DNA of 64,000 bases. Origin: Myroides oncorhynchi (GTDB taxonomy: Bacteria; Bacteroidota; Bacteroidia; Flavobacteriales; Flavobacteriaceae). The stretch lies in the NCBI RefSeq assembly GCF_020905415.1, contig NZ_JAJJMP010000001.1, positions 62,001 to 126,000 on the forward strand. Direction: 5' to 3'. The position numbers were made by a program, and so were the translations under genes. Positions 36,501-44,765 of the stretch are shown here, one piece after another. Under the pieces are notes generated by a model, which was not told the DNA's origin, searched no databases, and saw nothing but the letters and a program-made list of their open reading frames with translations. The first letter of the stretch is position 1, and every line of letters begins with the position of its first letter.

Positions 36501-38002
36501 TAATCGCCTATGTCGTCCCCTTCTTTTAGCTCGTCGAAAGGAACAGCCATTGGCATCGTTGCAGGTTCTTGATGCCCGTTAAATCCTTTGGTATGTAGAT
36601 TCGTGGCTTCTTCGATAAATTCATATAATTTTTCGATTTGTGCTTCACGATCCATTTCATTGGTCTGAATGGTTTTATTAATGAACTCATCAATCCATTG
36701 TGGTAAATGCGGATTGATCGTTGTAGGCATTAAATGCTTTGGTAGATGACCTCCTAATTGATTTAACTCGTATGGTGATTTGAATGGTTCTTTTTCTAAA
36801 AACATCCAGTACGCTAATACCCCTAAAGCATAAATGTCTGTAACTGCCGATACATCGCCCACTGTTAATTCAAGAGGTTGGTAAGGCGTAACATTTTGCT
36901 CGGTAATACTTGGCATTACGGTATAACCTTCTTCTTCGTGCTCAAAGAAATAGGATTTTCCAAAGTTGGCTAAATAAGCAAAACCAGAATTTAAATAAAT
37001 GTTATCTGGGCTAATGTCGCGGTGATAGATGTTCTGTTCGTGCGCTGAACGTAAAGCTACCATAATGTTTTTAAGAAACTGTACCTTTTCGTTGAAGGTA
37101 AAGGTTTTGATTCTTGCTTCTGCACGTAAGGAACGATCGGCTAAGAAATCGGAGATTTCGTAGAACAAATGGTTTTCTGGATCGAAACGGAAATCTACAT
37201 TTAAAATAAATGGTTTACCATTCAAATTCTTTAATGCATTGTATTGGTTACGGATTTTATCTTCGCGATTTTTTAAATCCATAGGTGATAGACCAGCTAC
37301 TTGTAATGCAAATTCTTTGGCTACACGAAAGGTAGAAGAAGCCCCAGGATATTTGATTAAATACTCTGTATAGAAATTGGTTTGATCTAAAATCTTTACA
37401 ATTTCGTATTCAAATATTTGTGTTTTTTCTTCTACACGCTTTTTATTTTGTTGCCCCGTTAAGTAGTCAACAATTTTGTGCTGAATATCTGCAATAGCAT
37501 CTTCTGCTTTGTTGACTTCTGATGCATCCGTAAGAAAATTAATTAGTCTTTTATCTAAATCGAATGTTAATTTTTCGTCTTCTGGGGTTAAGTAACGGTC
37601 TAATACATTGTCGTAAGACAATGTAAGCATATTGATTACTCTTACTTGCCCCCAATACGGATCTATTTCTTTAAATTTACTGTGTAGAATTGCAGTTTTC
37701 TGACGATTGGTACGTAAAGGATTTTTACGTGGATGATCGTTTAGATACCAGTTGGTTTCGTCGCCTTCGATGCGGCCACGCCAATCTTTATTTTCTATAT
37801 TGAACACGGCATGAGGAGCCACGACTACTAAGTCGTACTCCCAATACTGTGTTTGGTTGTTATGCGGATTGGTAGAGACCAATTCGATGTTTGGAATTAG
37901 ATAAAAATCATCTGGTAAATTGATTTCTAAGAATTTTAGTAGTTTTTCTTCCCCTGCATTTACTTGCTGGTTGAAGTATGTTGGTTGTTTAGTTATTGCC
38001 AT
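33554..38002 (-). CDS. NERD plus tandem protein kinase plus P-loop protein (PglW/MAD6-like)
   Basis: A 1482-residue multidomain protein. Residues 1-120 are a NERD nuclease-related domain (WEYDLVVVAPHAVFNIENKD). A first kinase-like domain has HRDISPDNIYL (about 327), but ANFGK replaces DFG and no glycine loop is clear, so it is probably a pseudokinase. A second kinase domain has LGKGGYSRVFKV, the VAIK-like YTLKMF, HRDIKPQNII (about 619) and IDFNVAT, and should be active. A P-loop ATPase segment follows (VIITGNAGDGKTAF, about 940) and a probable zinc knuckle CEGCEFAHHC near 1100. The layout recalls PglW of BREX/Pgl and MAD6 of MADS, kinases thought to control defence. It overlaps the hsdS gene by 10 nt. 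Confidence 0.8.
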   Translation of the reverse strand: MAITKQPTYFNQQVNAGEEKLLKFLEINLPDDFYLIPNIELVSTNPHNNQTQYWEYDLVVVAPHAVFNIENKDWRGRIEGDETNWYLNDHPRKNPLRTNRQKTAILHSKFKEIDPYWGQVRVINMLTLSYDNVLDRYLTPEDEKLTFDLDKRLINFLTDASEVNKAEDAIADIQHKIVDYLTGQQNKKRVEEKTQIFEYEIVKILDQTNFYTEYLIKYPGASSTFRVAKEFALQVAGLSPMDLKNREDKIRNQYNALKNLNGKPFILNVDFRFDPENHLFYEISDFLADRSLRAEARIKTFTFNEKVQFLKNIMVALRSAHEQNIYHRDISPDNIYLNSGFAYLANFGKSYFFEHEEEGYTVMPSITEQNVTPYQPLELTVGDVSAVTDIYALGVLAYWMFLEKEPFKSPYELNQLGGHLPKHLMPTTINPHLPQWIDEFINKTIQTNEMDREAQIEKLYEFIEEATNLHTKGFNGHQEPATMPMAVPFDELKEGDDIGDYTIYKTLGKGGYSRVFKVKHKLQGEYYTLKMFNESVNVNSVIDEFKALEQVYHPNIVKFKWNGTTFSGQFYTLMEYLEGDNLGVYSRTEAKLPIHQVFNVAKDILSALVEMQKVNPPIIHRDIKPQNIIWDKGERFVLIDFNVATAIDNNQDYVGTNPYLAQDLIYDGYKVKWDLTADLFSLGVTLYELLTKKYPWTPSKLPLIHAQPKDPKEFEPNVSRAFADFILKAIKTNKETRFHNAEEMLEELLRIENDILELSEDTGEMSNRAHLYHIQISIRQEINGFDVKLYNRNNTYVDLHESIHNVLSRFKENLTKYKSSLDLGKPIKLVVKVDDEYIINEVFWQGGAKSFTDGNVERIYQDLTELFDKNKEELKVKKINTEGVNMVDYLNSLYSQSKYGNFGTRVNLNGNTLDNDTYTSTKLDRKLIPAIVDGKYKLVIITGNAGDGKTAFVKKIEQNANVKELTHFEHNNGAQFKINGVKYESNYDGSQDEKGFENNDVLDKFFSPFENLQNYNKASEGRIIAINEGRLVEFLTTSEKHKGLAYAIENYFYEEGYSQLPEGVLVINLNLRSVVAQDENEESLFKKQIRALTHKQLWTKCEGCEFAHHCFIKYNVDSFNDSAAGPEIINRLEWLIRTVSLKRELHITMRDLRSFIAFIITRDYACEDLKSIPRLTEEDIVNYWNLYYFNISNPKIQDSGNSDRLIKIIRETDIGEVAIPKLDRQLFFSPHRPKDYLIFGERENNLLDEFNEQKALSPVHQQNAETIALTKEKHKTFVRHQYFEGNINFDEIKQKEQIQLKPTFLNRIPYQSIFEFVQSIKASDNLEELKVSLSKAISINEGANNNKIAEKYLILSSNDIKDPYGKAFKLLPLEDFELIVYDTSHLTKYLEYETDALIFRHKKMPNIALTISLDLYEMLYFIHKGFSPSLNDMKGKFIELIVFKNLLENLNYNEVVVTANNKDFFKISKSVENKIEINPLVV

Positions 38003-39354
38003 GCATCAATTTCGTTTTCAATTAGATTAATTGCTTGGTTTTCTTTTAAAATTGCCTCATTTAAATTAAATAAATGGAGATCAATTTTTTCTTCAATTTC
38101 CTTGATGATATTTTTTTCTAAAATAGGTACTTCAACATTCCCTACATAATCTTCATTTAAATGTAATATTACAGAGCCATAAGACCCAGCTAATAATGAA
38201 TTTCTACCTAAATTAGATTTTAGAAATGCATAAACATATTTATTAGAAAGTATCGAATGTTGTTTAAACTGAATTCTAATTGCATCTTCTGATACTGCAA
38301 AATCATTAATACAAGGAAGAGTGTAAATAGTATCTCCTAAAGTACCACTACGAGTTGTTAGCAACCATCCTTCTTTAACTTGAAAATCCTTTCCTACATT
38401 TTGATTAACAAATTTTTCAGTTTTTGTAGGATTAGCTTTCTGCATTTCTGATGTTGATAGGAATGGAATCCCATTTGATATATAATTACGTTTACTTCGT
38501 GGTCCAATAAAAATATTTTCCGTTAACTCATTTATTTTAATAAATTCTATTTTTTGATTAGATTTTATATTATCTACATAATTATTAATTATGTTATAAT
38601 TAGCGTCAAATCTCTTTTTAAAATTATTTATCGTATTAGATGAAATATTTTTAACATTATATGTTCCTGCTTTATAAGTAGTATCTAAAAACTTAAAAAC
38701 CTCCACCGCCTCTTTCAACAACTTATTAGCCTCTACACGAAGGTTGGCACTGTCCACAATTAATTGATGGATTTGTTGTTGTTTTTCTTCGGATAGGATT
38801 GGGACTGGTAAATTACCTAAAGTTTTCGGCTCTATCCTTGGAACTACTGATCCATAGATATAAGACTGCATAAAATTATAAGCTGTCTTAGATGCTAAAT
38901 ATGCATAAATATAACCATATGGCATTTTAGTATTATCTGAATCAACTCTAATTATATCTTGAGACCCTACTACATGTGATAAATCACTCGTAATTAGTCT
39001 AACATTTCCAATTGTACCTGCACAACTAACCAAAATTTGATTAGTTTTTAAAGTCATTTCTTCTAATCTTGGTGTATATTTTTTTGAAATTAACTTTGCT
39101 ACATCAAGTGGATTTGTATTCATCATATGAGTTGCAGAAATATATGGATATCCATATTCTTTATCCTCTACAAATACTCTTTTAAAAATACCTCCAGTAA
39201 ATATAGATGCAGTTACATTATTTAATGTATCAAATTGCAAACCTTTATAAGCTGAACTTTCAATTCTTTTTTTACCATAATTCATATGATAATTTGGTTT
39301 CAAAATGAAATTATTTGATAAAATAGAATTAGATTTTATTTCTGTAAATTTCAT
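37993..39354 (-). CDS. hsdS: Type I-like specificity subunit HsdS (MAD5-like)
   Basis: A 453-residue DNA-recognition subunit with two similar halves. The first target-recognition domain shows YPYISATHMM, LVSCAGTIGNV and PRIEPKTLGNLPVPI, then a helical spacer QQIHQLIVDSANLRVEAN. The second shows IPFLSTSEMQ, LLTTRSGTLGDTIY and GSVILHLNEDYVGNVEVPI, then a second helix. In type I systems two such domains read a bipartite asymmetric target for the methyltransferase. It is 2 nt from hsdM and overlaps the kinase gene. No hsdR lies in the operon, so targeting is probably for self-marking by methylation and for guiding a different effector. Confidence 0.88.
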   Translation of the reverse strand: MKFTEIKSNSILSNNFILKPNYHMNYGKKRIESSAYKGLQFDTLNNVTASIFTGGIFKRVFVEDKEYGYPYISATHMMNTNPLDVAKLISKKYTPRLEEMTLKTNQILVSCAGTIGNVRLITSDLSHVVGSQDIIRVDSDNTKMPYGYIYAYLASKTAYNFMQSYIYGSVVPRIEPKTLGNLPVPILSEEKQQQIHQLIVDSANLRVEANKLLKEAVEVFKFLDTTYKAGTYNVKNISSNTINNFKKRFDANYNIINNYVDNIKSNQKIEFIKINELTENIFIGPRSKRNYISNGIPFLSTSEMQKANPTKTEKFVNQNVGKDFQVKEGWLLTTRSGTLGDTIYTLPCINDFAVSEDAIRIQFKQHSILSNKYVYAFLKSNLGRNSLLAGSYGSVILHLNEDYVGNVEVPILEKNIIKEIEEKIDLHLFNLNEAILKENQAINLIENEIDAWQ

Positions 39355-39356
39355 TT

Positions 39357-41354
39357 CTACTTATTTAAAAATTCATAATAGGCTTCCACAATCATCGGTA
39401 AATTGTCATCTAACTTTCTTAATTTTTCGGTACGTGCTTTTACGATAGCGTTTTCTTCTTTGTCCTTCACCACATATTCGGTCGTGGTTGGAAATAAGAT
39501 TTCGGCTCCATCTTCGTCGCGCACATAAATTGGGTTTCCACGGCGGTCTTTTCCTAATTTTTCGGCAATTGCCATAAATACGTCGTAGTCTTCGCTACCT
39601 TCGTTGGCAATGTTGCGTTGTAAATCGGTTTTCTTTTCTAAAAATAATAAAGACGCTTGTACCCCAACTTGTGGTAAGAAGGCTTCTACGGCTAAATCGA
39701 CAGAGGCTAAGATTTTAAAGTTTTCTAAAATCCACTCGCGTACAGGCAACGTATTAGGATTCCCTAAAATACCATCAGGCAATACAATTGCCATTTTACC
39801 GCCTGGTTTTAATAGGTTGTAGCAGGCTTCGATAAATAATACCTCTGGTGCATCTGAATATTTGGATAAGAAGTATTTTTCAGCAATCTCTGTATCTACT
39901 TTTACTTTGGCTCCGAATGGAGGATTGGTAAAAATCATATCGAACTTGCCACGCGCATCTGACGTGTAATTCTCGATGATGTCTTGCATACGTTCGACAC
40001 TGGTATCGATCGCTGATTTAATTTTAGCAATTTCTTCTGGATGCTCCCATTGTGGATACGCTAATGAGTTGACGTGGAAAATATTCGCGTGACCGTCACC
40101 TGCCATCACCATATTCATACGCGCCGCTTTCTTAAGATCAGGATCAAAATCGAATCCGAAAATATTTGTCTCTGCGTATTCTCTTACTCGTTCGTTGACT
40201 TCGTAAGTATTAAATTTATCTGCCAATAATACGCCATCTAACTCCGGATATAAGTCTTTAGCAATTTTTTTTCGAACGTGGTCTAATACCATTACTAAGA
40301 ATCCACCAGAACCACACGCAGGGTCTAATACACGTGTATTTTCGTTAGGATCAAGCATTTCTACCATTGCTTTTACAATATTACGAGGTGTAAAGAATTG
40401 TCCGGCTTCTTGTTTTAAGGTGTTACTTACAATGGTTTCGTACGCCATTCCTTTTACATCGACTGTGGCATCTAAGAAGTTGTACTTGGCTAATTCACCC
40501 GCAATAAAAGCGACACCTTTATCTGTTAAATCAATTGCCTCATTTCCATCAAATACATCTGAGAATGTTTGGGATTTTTTTAATTCTTCAAAAATCTTTT
40601 TAATTCTTTCTGCAACTTGTTTACGGCCATCTTCTGTATTTTGTTCCTTGACACCAACCCAGAATTTACGACGGTAAGATTCACCCGATTCGTATGCTAA
40701 GAAACGACGTTTTTCGTCGTATAATTTACAGAAAATAAGGTACAGCAATTGCCAGAACGCATCTTTTTTGCGGCCTTCGTTACCATAGATGTAATCGTGT
40801 GAACGTTTGAATACTTTGATTAAAGAATCGTTGGCAGGTTTACGTGCGTGTGAACGATCGGCACGATCTATGTCTTCTATTGTTTCTCCTTGTCCAGGGA
40901 AATCGGCTAAGTCGATAAAGTTTTCATTATCAAATACATCGTATTCGCGTTGCAAATATTTGATGTCTTGTCCATTTGTCCACAAACCAAATTCACAATT
41001 TTCTACTGCTGCTACTGCATTTTCTAGTGTAGGAGTAACTCCTTTTTTCTTATCGTTTTCTTTAATTTTTTCGTCTTGAACTACGGCAATACGAATGATA
41101 TTGTCTTGGGTATGATCGGTCTCTTTTTCGAATACGACTACTTCTAATTTTTGTTTTTTATTTTTTCCGGTATCTGGATCTACAAATGTGATATTAAAAT
41201 CACGAGCCAAATCTGCCATATCGAATCCATATTCTTCGTTAAGCATACGAATGATGGATTGAATATTTTTTTCTTGAGAAGAAGCCTTCTTAATATTTTC
41301 TGTTAGAATACAAATCAATTGGTTGTCTTCTAATATGATATCTTGCGTTTGCAT
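39357..41354 (-). CDS. hsdM: N6-adenine DNA methyltransferase HsdM (MAD2-like)
   Basis: A 665-residue gamma-class adenine methyltransferase. The N-terminal helical region is followed by QFFTPRNIVKAMVEML, motif I VLDPACGSGGFLV (about residue 345, S-adenosylmethionine binding) and motif IV NPPFGAKV (about 477, catalytic). It is somewhat longer than classical HsdM (about 500), with an added N-terminal part that includes FVDPDTGKNKKQKLEVVVFE, a nuclease-like or restriction-like fold to check. Together with HsdS it should methylate adenines in a bipartite site. It starts 7 nt after the nucleotidyltransferase gene, in the same operon. Confidence 0.9.
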   Translation of the reverse strand: MQTQDIILEDNQLICILTENIKKASSQEKNIQSIIRMLNEEYGFDMADLARDFNITFVDPDTGKNKKQKLEVVVFEKETDHTQDNIIRIAVVQDEKIKENDKKKGVTPTLENAVAAVENCEFGLWTNGQDIKYLQREYDVFDNENFIDLADFPGQGETIEDIDRADRSHARKPANDSLIKVFKRSHDYIYGNEGRKKDAFWQLLYLIFCKLYDEKRRFLAYESGESYRRKFWVGVKEQNTEDGRKQVAERIKKIFEELKKSQTFSDVFDGNEAIDLTDKGVAFIAGELAKYNFLDATVDVKGMAYETIVSNTLKQEAGQFFTPRNIVKAMVEMLDPNENTRVLDPACGSGGFLVMVLDHVRKKIAKDLYPELDGVLLADKFNTYEVNERVREYAETNIFGFDFDPDLKKAARMNMVMAGDGHANIFHVNSLAYPQWEHPEEIAKIKSAIDTSVERMQDIIENYTSDARGKFDMIFTNPPFGAKVKVDTEIAEKYFLSKYSDAPEVLFIEACYNLLKPGGKMAIVLPDGILGNPNTLPVREWILENFKILASVDLAVEAFLPQVGVQASLLFLEKKTDLQRNIANEGSEDYDVFMAIAEKLGKDRRGNPIYVRDEDGAEILFPTTTEYVVKDKEENAIVKARTEKLRKLDDNLPMIVEAYYEFLNK

Positions 41355-41361
41355 TGGATAA

Positions 41362-42210
41362 TTATTGTGTTATATTTTTTTTAATTTGAATGAAAGCTTG
41401 ATAAATTTGATCAAAGCTTATCGTTTTGTTGGTTTCTATGATTTGATTGAATAATCGGCTTTCGACACCTAGTTTGATTTCTTGATCGATTACATTAGAC
41501 AAAAATTCTTGCGTTGCAGAATTTTCTTTAATCATATTGTTTAGATCAATTCCCATTAAGGTTCCTGCAGCTACAATAGTATCAAAAGGATCGATTGTAT
41601 ATATATCATCATAAAATTCATCAATTGCTCTTTGCTGATTAATGGATAGGTAATTGGTTAGAATAAATCCTATATCATCTGCATCTTTTGAGCTGGTAAT
41701 GTTTCGGTCACTCCAAGCGACTGATTTTAATAAAAAAATAGAAGCAAGATTAACAATGCTTACTTCAATCTGATTATCTATACTGACATTAACGAGATGC
41801 TTTTCTGCCTCTTTAAATCCTAGAACATTCATTGCTGTTTCCTCATCTGGGGGCCAATAGATTTTATCGTCTTGTTGCATTATTTCTCCATAGGGAACTA
41901 AATCAATTTCGTAACTATCAAGGTAAATGAATCGTTGTTTTTGATGTGTATCTTTTTTAAAGTTTGGTAATTGAACTAAGTCGTTTTCAATTTCGGCATA
42001 TTTATCCCAATCTTCTATTGCAATAGCAATATCCAAATCACGTGTAGCTCTACCAGATTGTTCATTATGTAATTCCAAAATAATATCTCGAGCTGTAGCA
42101 CCGATGATATAAAACTTAATTTCTTTTTTTTGGAAAAAAGGAATTAAATATTCAAGTATAGGTTTTATTAGAGGATGGTTTATTCTCTTACTTTCAATTT
42201 TATAATCCAT
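41362..42210 (-). CDS. AbiEii-type nucleotidyltransferase toxin of the defence operon
   Basis: A 282-residue DNA polymerase beta-superfamily nucleotidyltransferase. Motifs are GATARDI (residues 37-43), the paired acidic residues in DLDIAI (58-63) and a third acidic residue in YEIDLVPYG (about 103). AbiEii toxins of type IV toxin-antitoxin pairs carry the same triad and are thought to transfer nucleotides to tRNA or other targets, arresting growth. Its start overlaps the AbiEi-type gene by 11 nt, exactly as in AbiE operons. It sits first but one in a MADS-like operon, so it may be a failsafe if methylation-based immunity is overcome; that is inference. Confidence 0.82.
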   Translation of the reverse strand: MDYKIESKRINHPLIKPILEYLIPFFQKKEIKFYIIGATARDIILELHNEQSGRATRDLDIAIAIEDWDKYAEIENDLVQLPNFKKDTHQKQRFIYLDSYEIDLVPYGEIMQQDDKIYWPPDEETAMNVLGFKEAEKHLVNVSIDNQIEVSIVNLASIFLLKSVAWSDRNITSSKDADDIGFILTNYLSINQQRAIDEFYDDIYTIDPFDTIVAAGTLMGIDLNNMIKENSATQEFLSNVIDQEIKLGVESRLFNQIIETNKTISFDQIYQAFIQIKKNITQ

Positions 42211-43186
42211 TTTCTAAAATAATTTGCGCAGTTTCGCGGTTACGATCATTATTAGTTCCTATTAAATCTGCATAAATTATTAGATTTGAAGCTAATGTCT
42301 GATTATAAGATTCGTTATTGTCAATCCAAAATTTATTGTAAATTTTTAAATTTCCATTATTGTCAGGAATTAATTTAAATTGTTTAGCTATATCAATTAA
42401 ATCTTCTGAATAATAAATTTCATAATCTTTTGGAATTAAGTAATTCGTCAGTTTTGAGGCAGCTAATTCTCCGCCAATTTGGTAAGATAAAACATCATTG
42501 TTATTAGATAATTCAAAACCATCTTTAATTAGGTATGATTTACGAAATAATTTTGGTTTTAATACTTCATTATAGGCTGCTACCCACTTTTGAAGTAGTA
42601 CTTCTCTGTTTTTTAAATGACGGCCTTTAGATGATTTAATAATGAAGTTTTCTTCTTGTAATTCTTTCATTATATTACTTACAGAGCCTAATGCAATAGC
42701 CGCATTAGCTGATAATTCTCTTAAAGAATAATTAATAGCATCTTTATTACTTAATAATACATAAAGAAGTTTAATTCCAGCATCTTGAAATATTTTAGAG
42801 CCTGAACTATTCGTTTCATTTTTACTCTTCTTTCTACCATCAATATATATCCTTAATTTTTTAGTATATATATAGGCATTACCTGAGGTATCTAAATAAT
42901 TTACGTTATTATTTTTAAATACTTCTTTTGATTCGTTTGCTATATAATCTGCAATTACTATGTAATTTTTTTCTTTCTTAAAAGATTGATGATTTACTAT
43001 TTCATTTACAATAAGATTTGCATGAATTAATCTTGCATCTTTTTTTGCAAACATATAAAATTGCTCTCCCTCAATATCTACTATACCATCATATTCACCT
43101 CTATTACTATAGATTTCTATAACTAATTTAGATGTTTCTTGTAATGCTGTGATGGCATCGTAGATGTAATCATTATCTCTATACAT
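42200..43186 (-). CDS. AbiEi-type antitoxin and transcriptional regulator
   Basis: A 328-residue protein with a winged helix-turn-helix (SLRELSANAAIALGSVSNIMKEL, about 155-177) in the middle and a C-terminal antitoxin-like domain ending RETAQIILENGL. The N-terminal 130 residues resemble a restriction-like fold seen in some AbiEi proteins (GEQFYMFAKKDARLIHANL, VNYLDTSGNAYIY). AbiEi antitoxins counter AbiEii and repress their own promoter by binding inverted repeats. Here it is the first gene of the eight-gene operon, and a dyad-symmetric site lies immediately upstream, so it likely controls the whole defence locus. Confidence 0.8.
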   Translation of the reverse strand: MYRDNDYIYDAITALQETSKLVIEIYSNRGEYDGIVDIEGEQFYMFAKKDARLIHANLIVNEIVNHQSFKKEKNYIVIADYIANESKEVFKNNNVNYLDTSGNAYIYTKKLRIYIDGRKKSKNETNSSGSKIFQDAGIKLLYVLLSNKDAINYSLRELSANAAIALGSVSNIMKELQEENFIIKSSKGRHLKNREVLLQKWVAAYNEVLKPKLFRKSYLIKDGFELSNNNDVLSYQIGGELAASKLTNYLIPKDYEIYYSEDLIDIAKQFKLIPDNNGNLKIYNKFWIDNNESYNQTLASNLIIYADLIGTNNDRNRETAQIILENGL

Positions 43187-43241
43187 GTGTTCAATATTTA
43201 TAACCGTTCAATGACAATGAACATTCAAATATAATGAACAC
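43187..43241. promoter_or_regulatory. 55-bp dyad-symmetric operator of the defence operon
   Basis: Two nested inverted repeats share one centre at 43214: GTGTTCA (43187-43193) with TGAACAC (43235-43241), and GTTCA (43206-43210) with TGAAC (43218-43222). The block begins directly upstream of the ATG of the AbiEi-type gene at 43186. AbiEi regulators in other species bind inverted repeats in their own promoters, so this is a likely autorepression site. The remaining gap to 43376 holds no gene. Confidence 0.65.
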
Positions 43242-43376
43242 TTTAACATTCGCAAAATAAAAGTAACCAAAATTCAGCAAAAACATTTTTTTGTTTTTTG
43301 AGTATTAGATAAAAAGTTTCAAACGAAGATAATAACGCAAAAGAAGAACTTAACTGAAAATCTTTCCTTAACCATT

Positions 43377-43931
43377 TTATAAAGCGTTTAATCCAGTGTG
43401 CATAAGGACTCTTGAATTGAATTGTATTGGTATGTCTATCCCATAAAAGTGAAGAAAAGCCTTAACCCTGCACTTCAGCCTAACCAAGTCTTTCACCAAC
43501 ATGTCACGTGTTCTGACAAGAGAACGATCTTCTAAAGTTTGTATTTTCAGAACGTGGATAGGTTGAAGCTGTCCTGCCCTTAGGGCCCTTGCAATTTTTC
43601 GACTGTCCACAGGATCATTCTTTTGGAACATCTCTTTTTGTGTAGTGGGAATGTCCGATGCATTAATCACGATATTGTTTATTCCTAAATCAAGCAATTC
43701 GTAATGGGATCTAAATCCACTGAATCCCGCTTCATATGCAGAATGATATTCACAATCAGGAAAATTTTTAATTAGATAGTCTGCTAAAACAGAAGCTACA
43801 GCAGGCTGGGTAAAAGTCTTATGAACAATATTTTCTATCAAGATTGTCACTGTCCAACTTATTAGATGTACATCTATTCCAACAAAAAGTTTTTGTTTAC
43901 TTTCAATAGTTTTAGCTATTTTGTACTTCAT
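43377..43931 (-). pseudogene. IS110-family transposase, N-terminal remnant
   Basis: A 184-residue frame with the DEDD/RuvC-like N-terminal domain of IS110 transposases: FVGIDVHLISWTVTI (first Asp), YEAGFSGF (Glu), KNDPVDSRKIAR (paired acidic residues). The C-terminal Transposase_20 domain, with its catalytic serine, is missing; the family norm is 300-400 residues. The frame stops soon after VKAFLHFYGIDIPI. It lies between the defence operon and the rhsCT graveyard and is probably inactive. No RHS or other gene is visible in the gap 43932-44271. Confidence 0.82.
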
Positions 43932-44271
43932 AAGTTGCTGTTTGCCTGGTAGTTAATATTTTATTTCAAATTTATAAAACCATATAATTACTTACGTCTT
44001 TTATCATCAACATTTGACAAACATAGCGACTTCGGAGTAGTTTTCCAGCCCTCTGCAAGAGCAAGTCGTTTTGAAAGCTCGAATCTTAATTTCGAGTGCC
44101 TCAAAACATAACTTGCTGTTACTTTTGCAGTAACTTATTTAGAATATGTTTTTTGTAATGTAAAAGCTAGTCATAAGCATATTAGTTAACGCCAAATACA
44201 CCACCTAAATACCTTTTTATCTATTGTTTATTTGTATCTCTAGTTATTTGTCAAAACAATCAATGCTTTGG

Positions 44272-44400
44272 CTAGGTAAACGCAAAATCGTAGCTACAAT
44301 CTTCATACCAACTATCCGTACTCATCCCATCCGGCCCAACAAACCGAATCGGATTATTAAACATATAGTTATAAGAACTGTGACTATTCGCCATTGACAT
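44272..44400 (-). pseudogene. RHS core-end remnant
   Basis: A 42-codon frame whose first half reads SSYNYMFNNPIRFVGPDGM, the conserved segment that ends every RHS core in this window (compare SPYNYAFNNPIRFIDPDGM), followed by 16 unrelated residues and a stop. It has lost both the core before and the toxin tip after. It marks where another rhsCT cassette once lay downstream of the orphan at 44749-45474. Confidence 0.6.
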
Positions 44401-44425
44401 ATTTTATTGAATACTAACAAAGTAA

Positions 44426-44456
44426 AACCACTATAAAATTCTAATTCATAGTGGTT
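44426..44456. terminator. Stem-loop downstream of the membrane immunity gene
   Basis: A perfect 9-bp stem, AACCACTAT with ATAGTGGTT, encloses 13 nt. It lies 18 nt past the stop of the gene ending at 44475 on the minus strand, with only a weak T run. Confidence 0.4.
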
Positions 44457-44474
44457 AATTCAAATAAAACCTAT

Positions 44475-44765
44475 CTATCTATTACTTTTTAAAAATCTTT
44501 TAACAATACTATATATTAAACAAAAAAACAAACTCCATACAAAAGCATTAAAATAAATGACTTTATTATTTATATTACCTTTAAAATCTGTTAATGTTAT
44601 TGGATTATCTTGCAAAAAAATTACTAGTTGCATTAATAAAGAGTGTTTTTCTCCAAAACTAACCATAAAAGGCGTAGACCAAAATAGAACTAATATCAAC
44701 AATAGATAAATAATTAAAAACACTATTAGTATTTCTAAAAAACAATATTTATTTAACTCCTTCAT
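44475..44765 (-). CDS. Two-helix membrane protein, likely immunity for the hydrolase tip
   Basis: A 96-residue protein with two strong membrane helices (ILIVFLIIYLLLILVLFW, residues 12-29, and FNAFVWSLFFCLIYSIV, about 72-88) joined by a polar loop of about 40 residues. I recognise no family. It overlaps the end of the alpha/beta-hydrolase RHS cassette by 17 nt, so it is the expected immunity gene. A membrane antidote suits a lipase-like toxin acting at a bilayer. The role is inferred from position. Confidence 0.55.
   Translation of the reverse strand: MKELNKYCFLEILIVFLIIYLLLILVLFWSTPFMVSFGEKHSLLMQLVIFLQDNPITLTDFKGNINNKVIYFNAFVWSLFFCLIYSIVKRFLKSNR

Noticed and set aside
25896..43186. Classical type I restriction-modification system or BREX/Pgl locus
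   Set aside because: HsdM and HsdS are present but no HsdR. A PglW-like kinase is present but no PglZ phosphatase, PglX methyltransferase or Lon-like BrxL is seen. The gene set fits MADS better.
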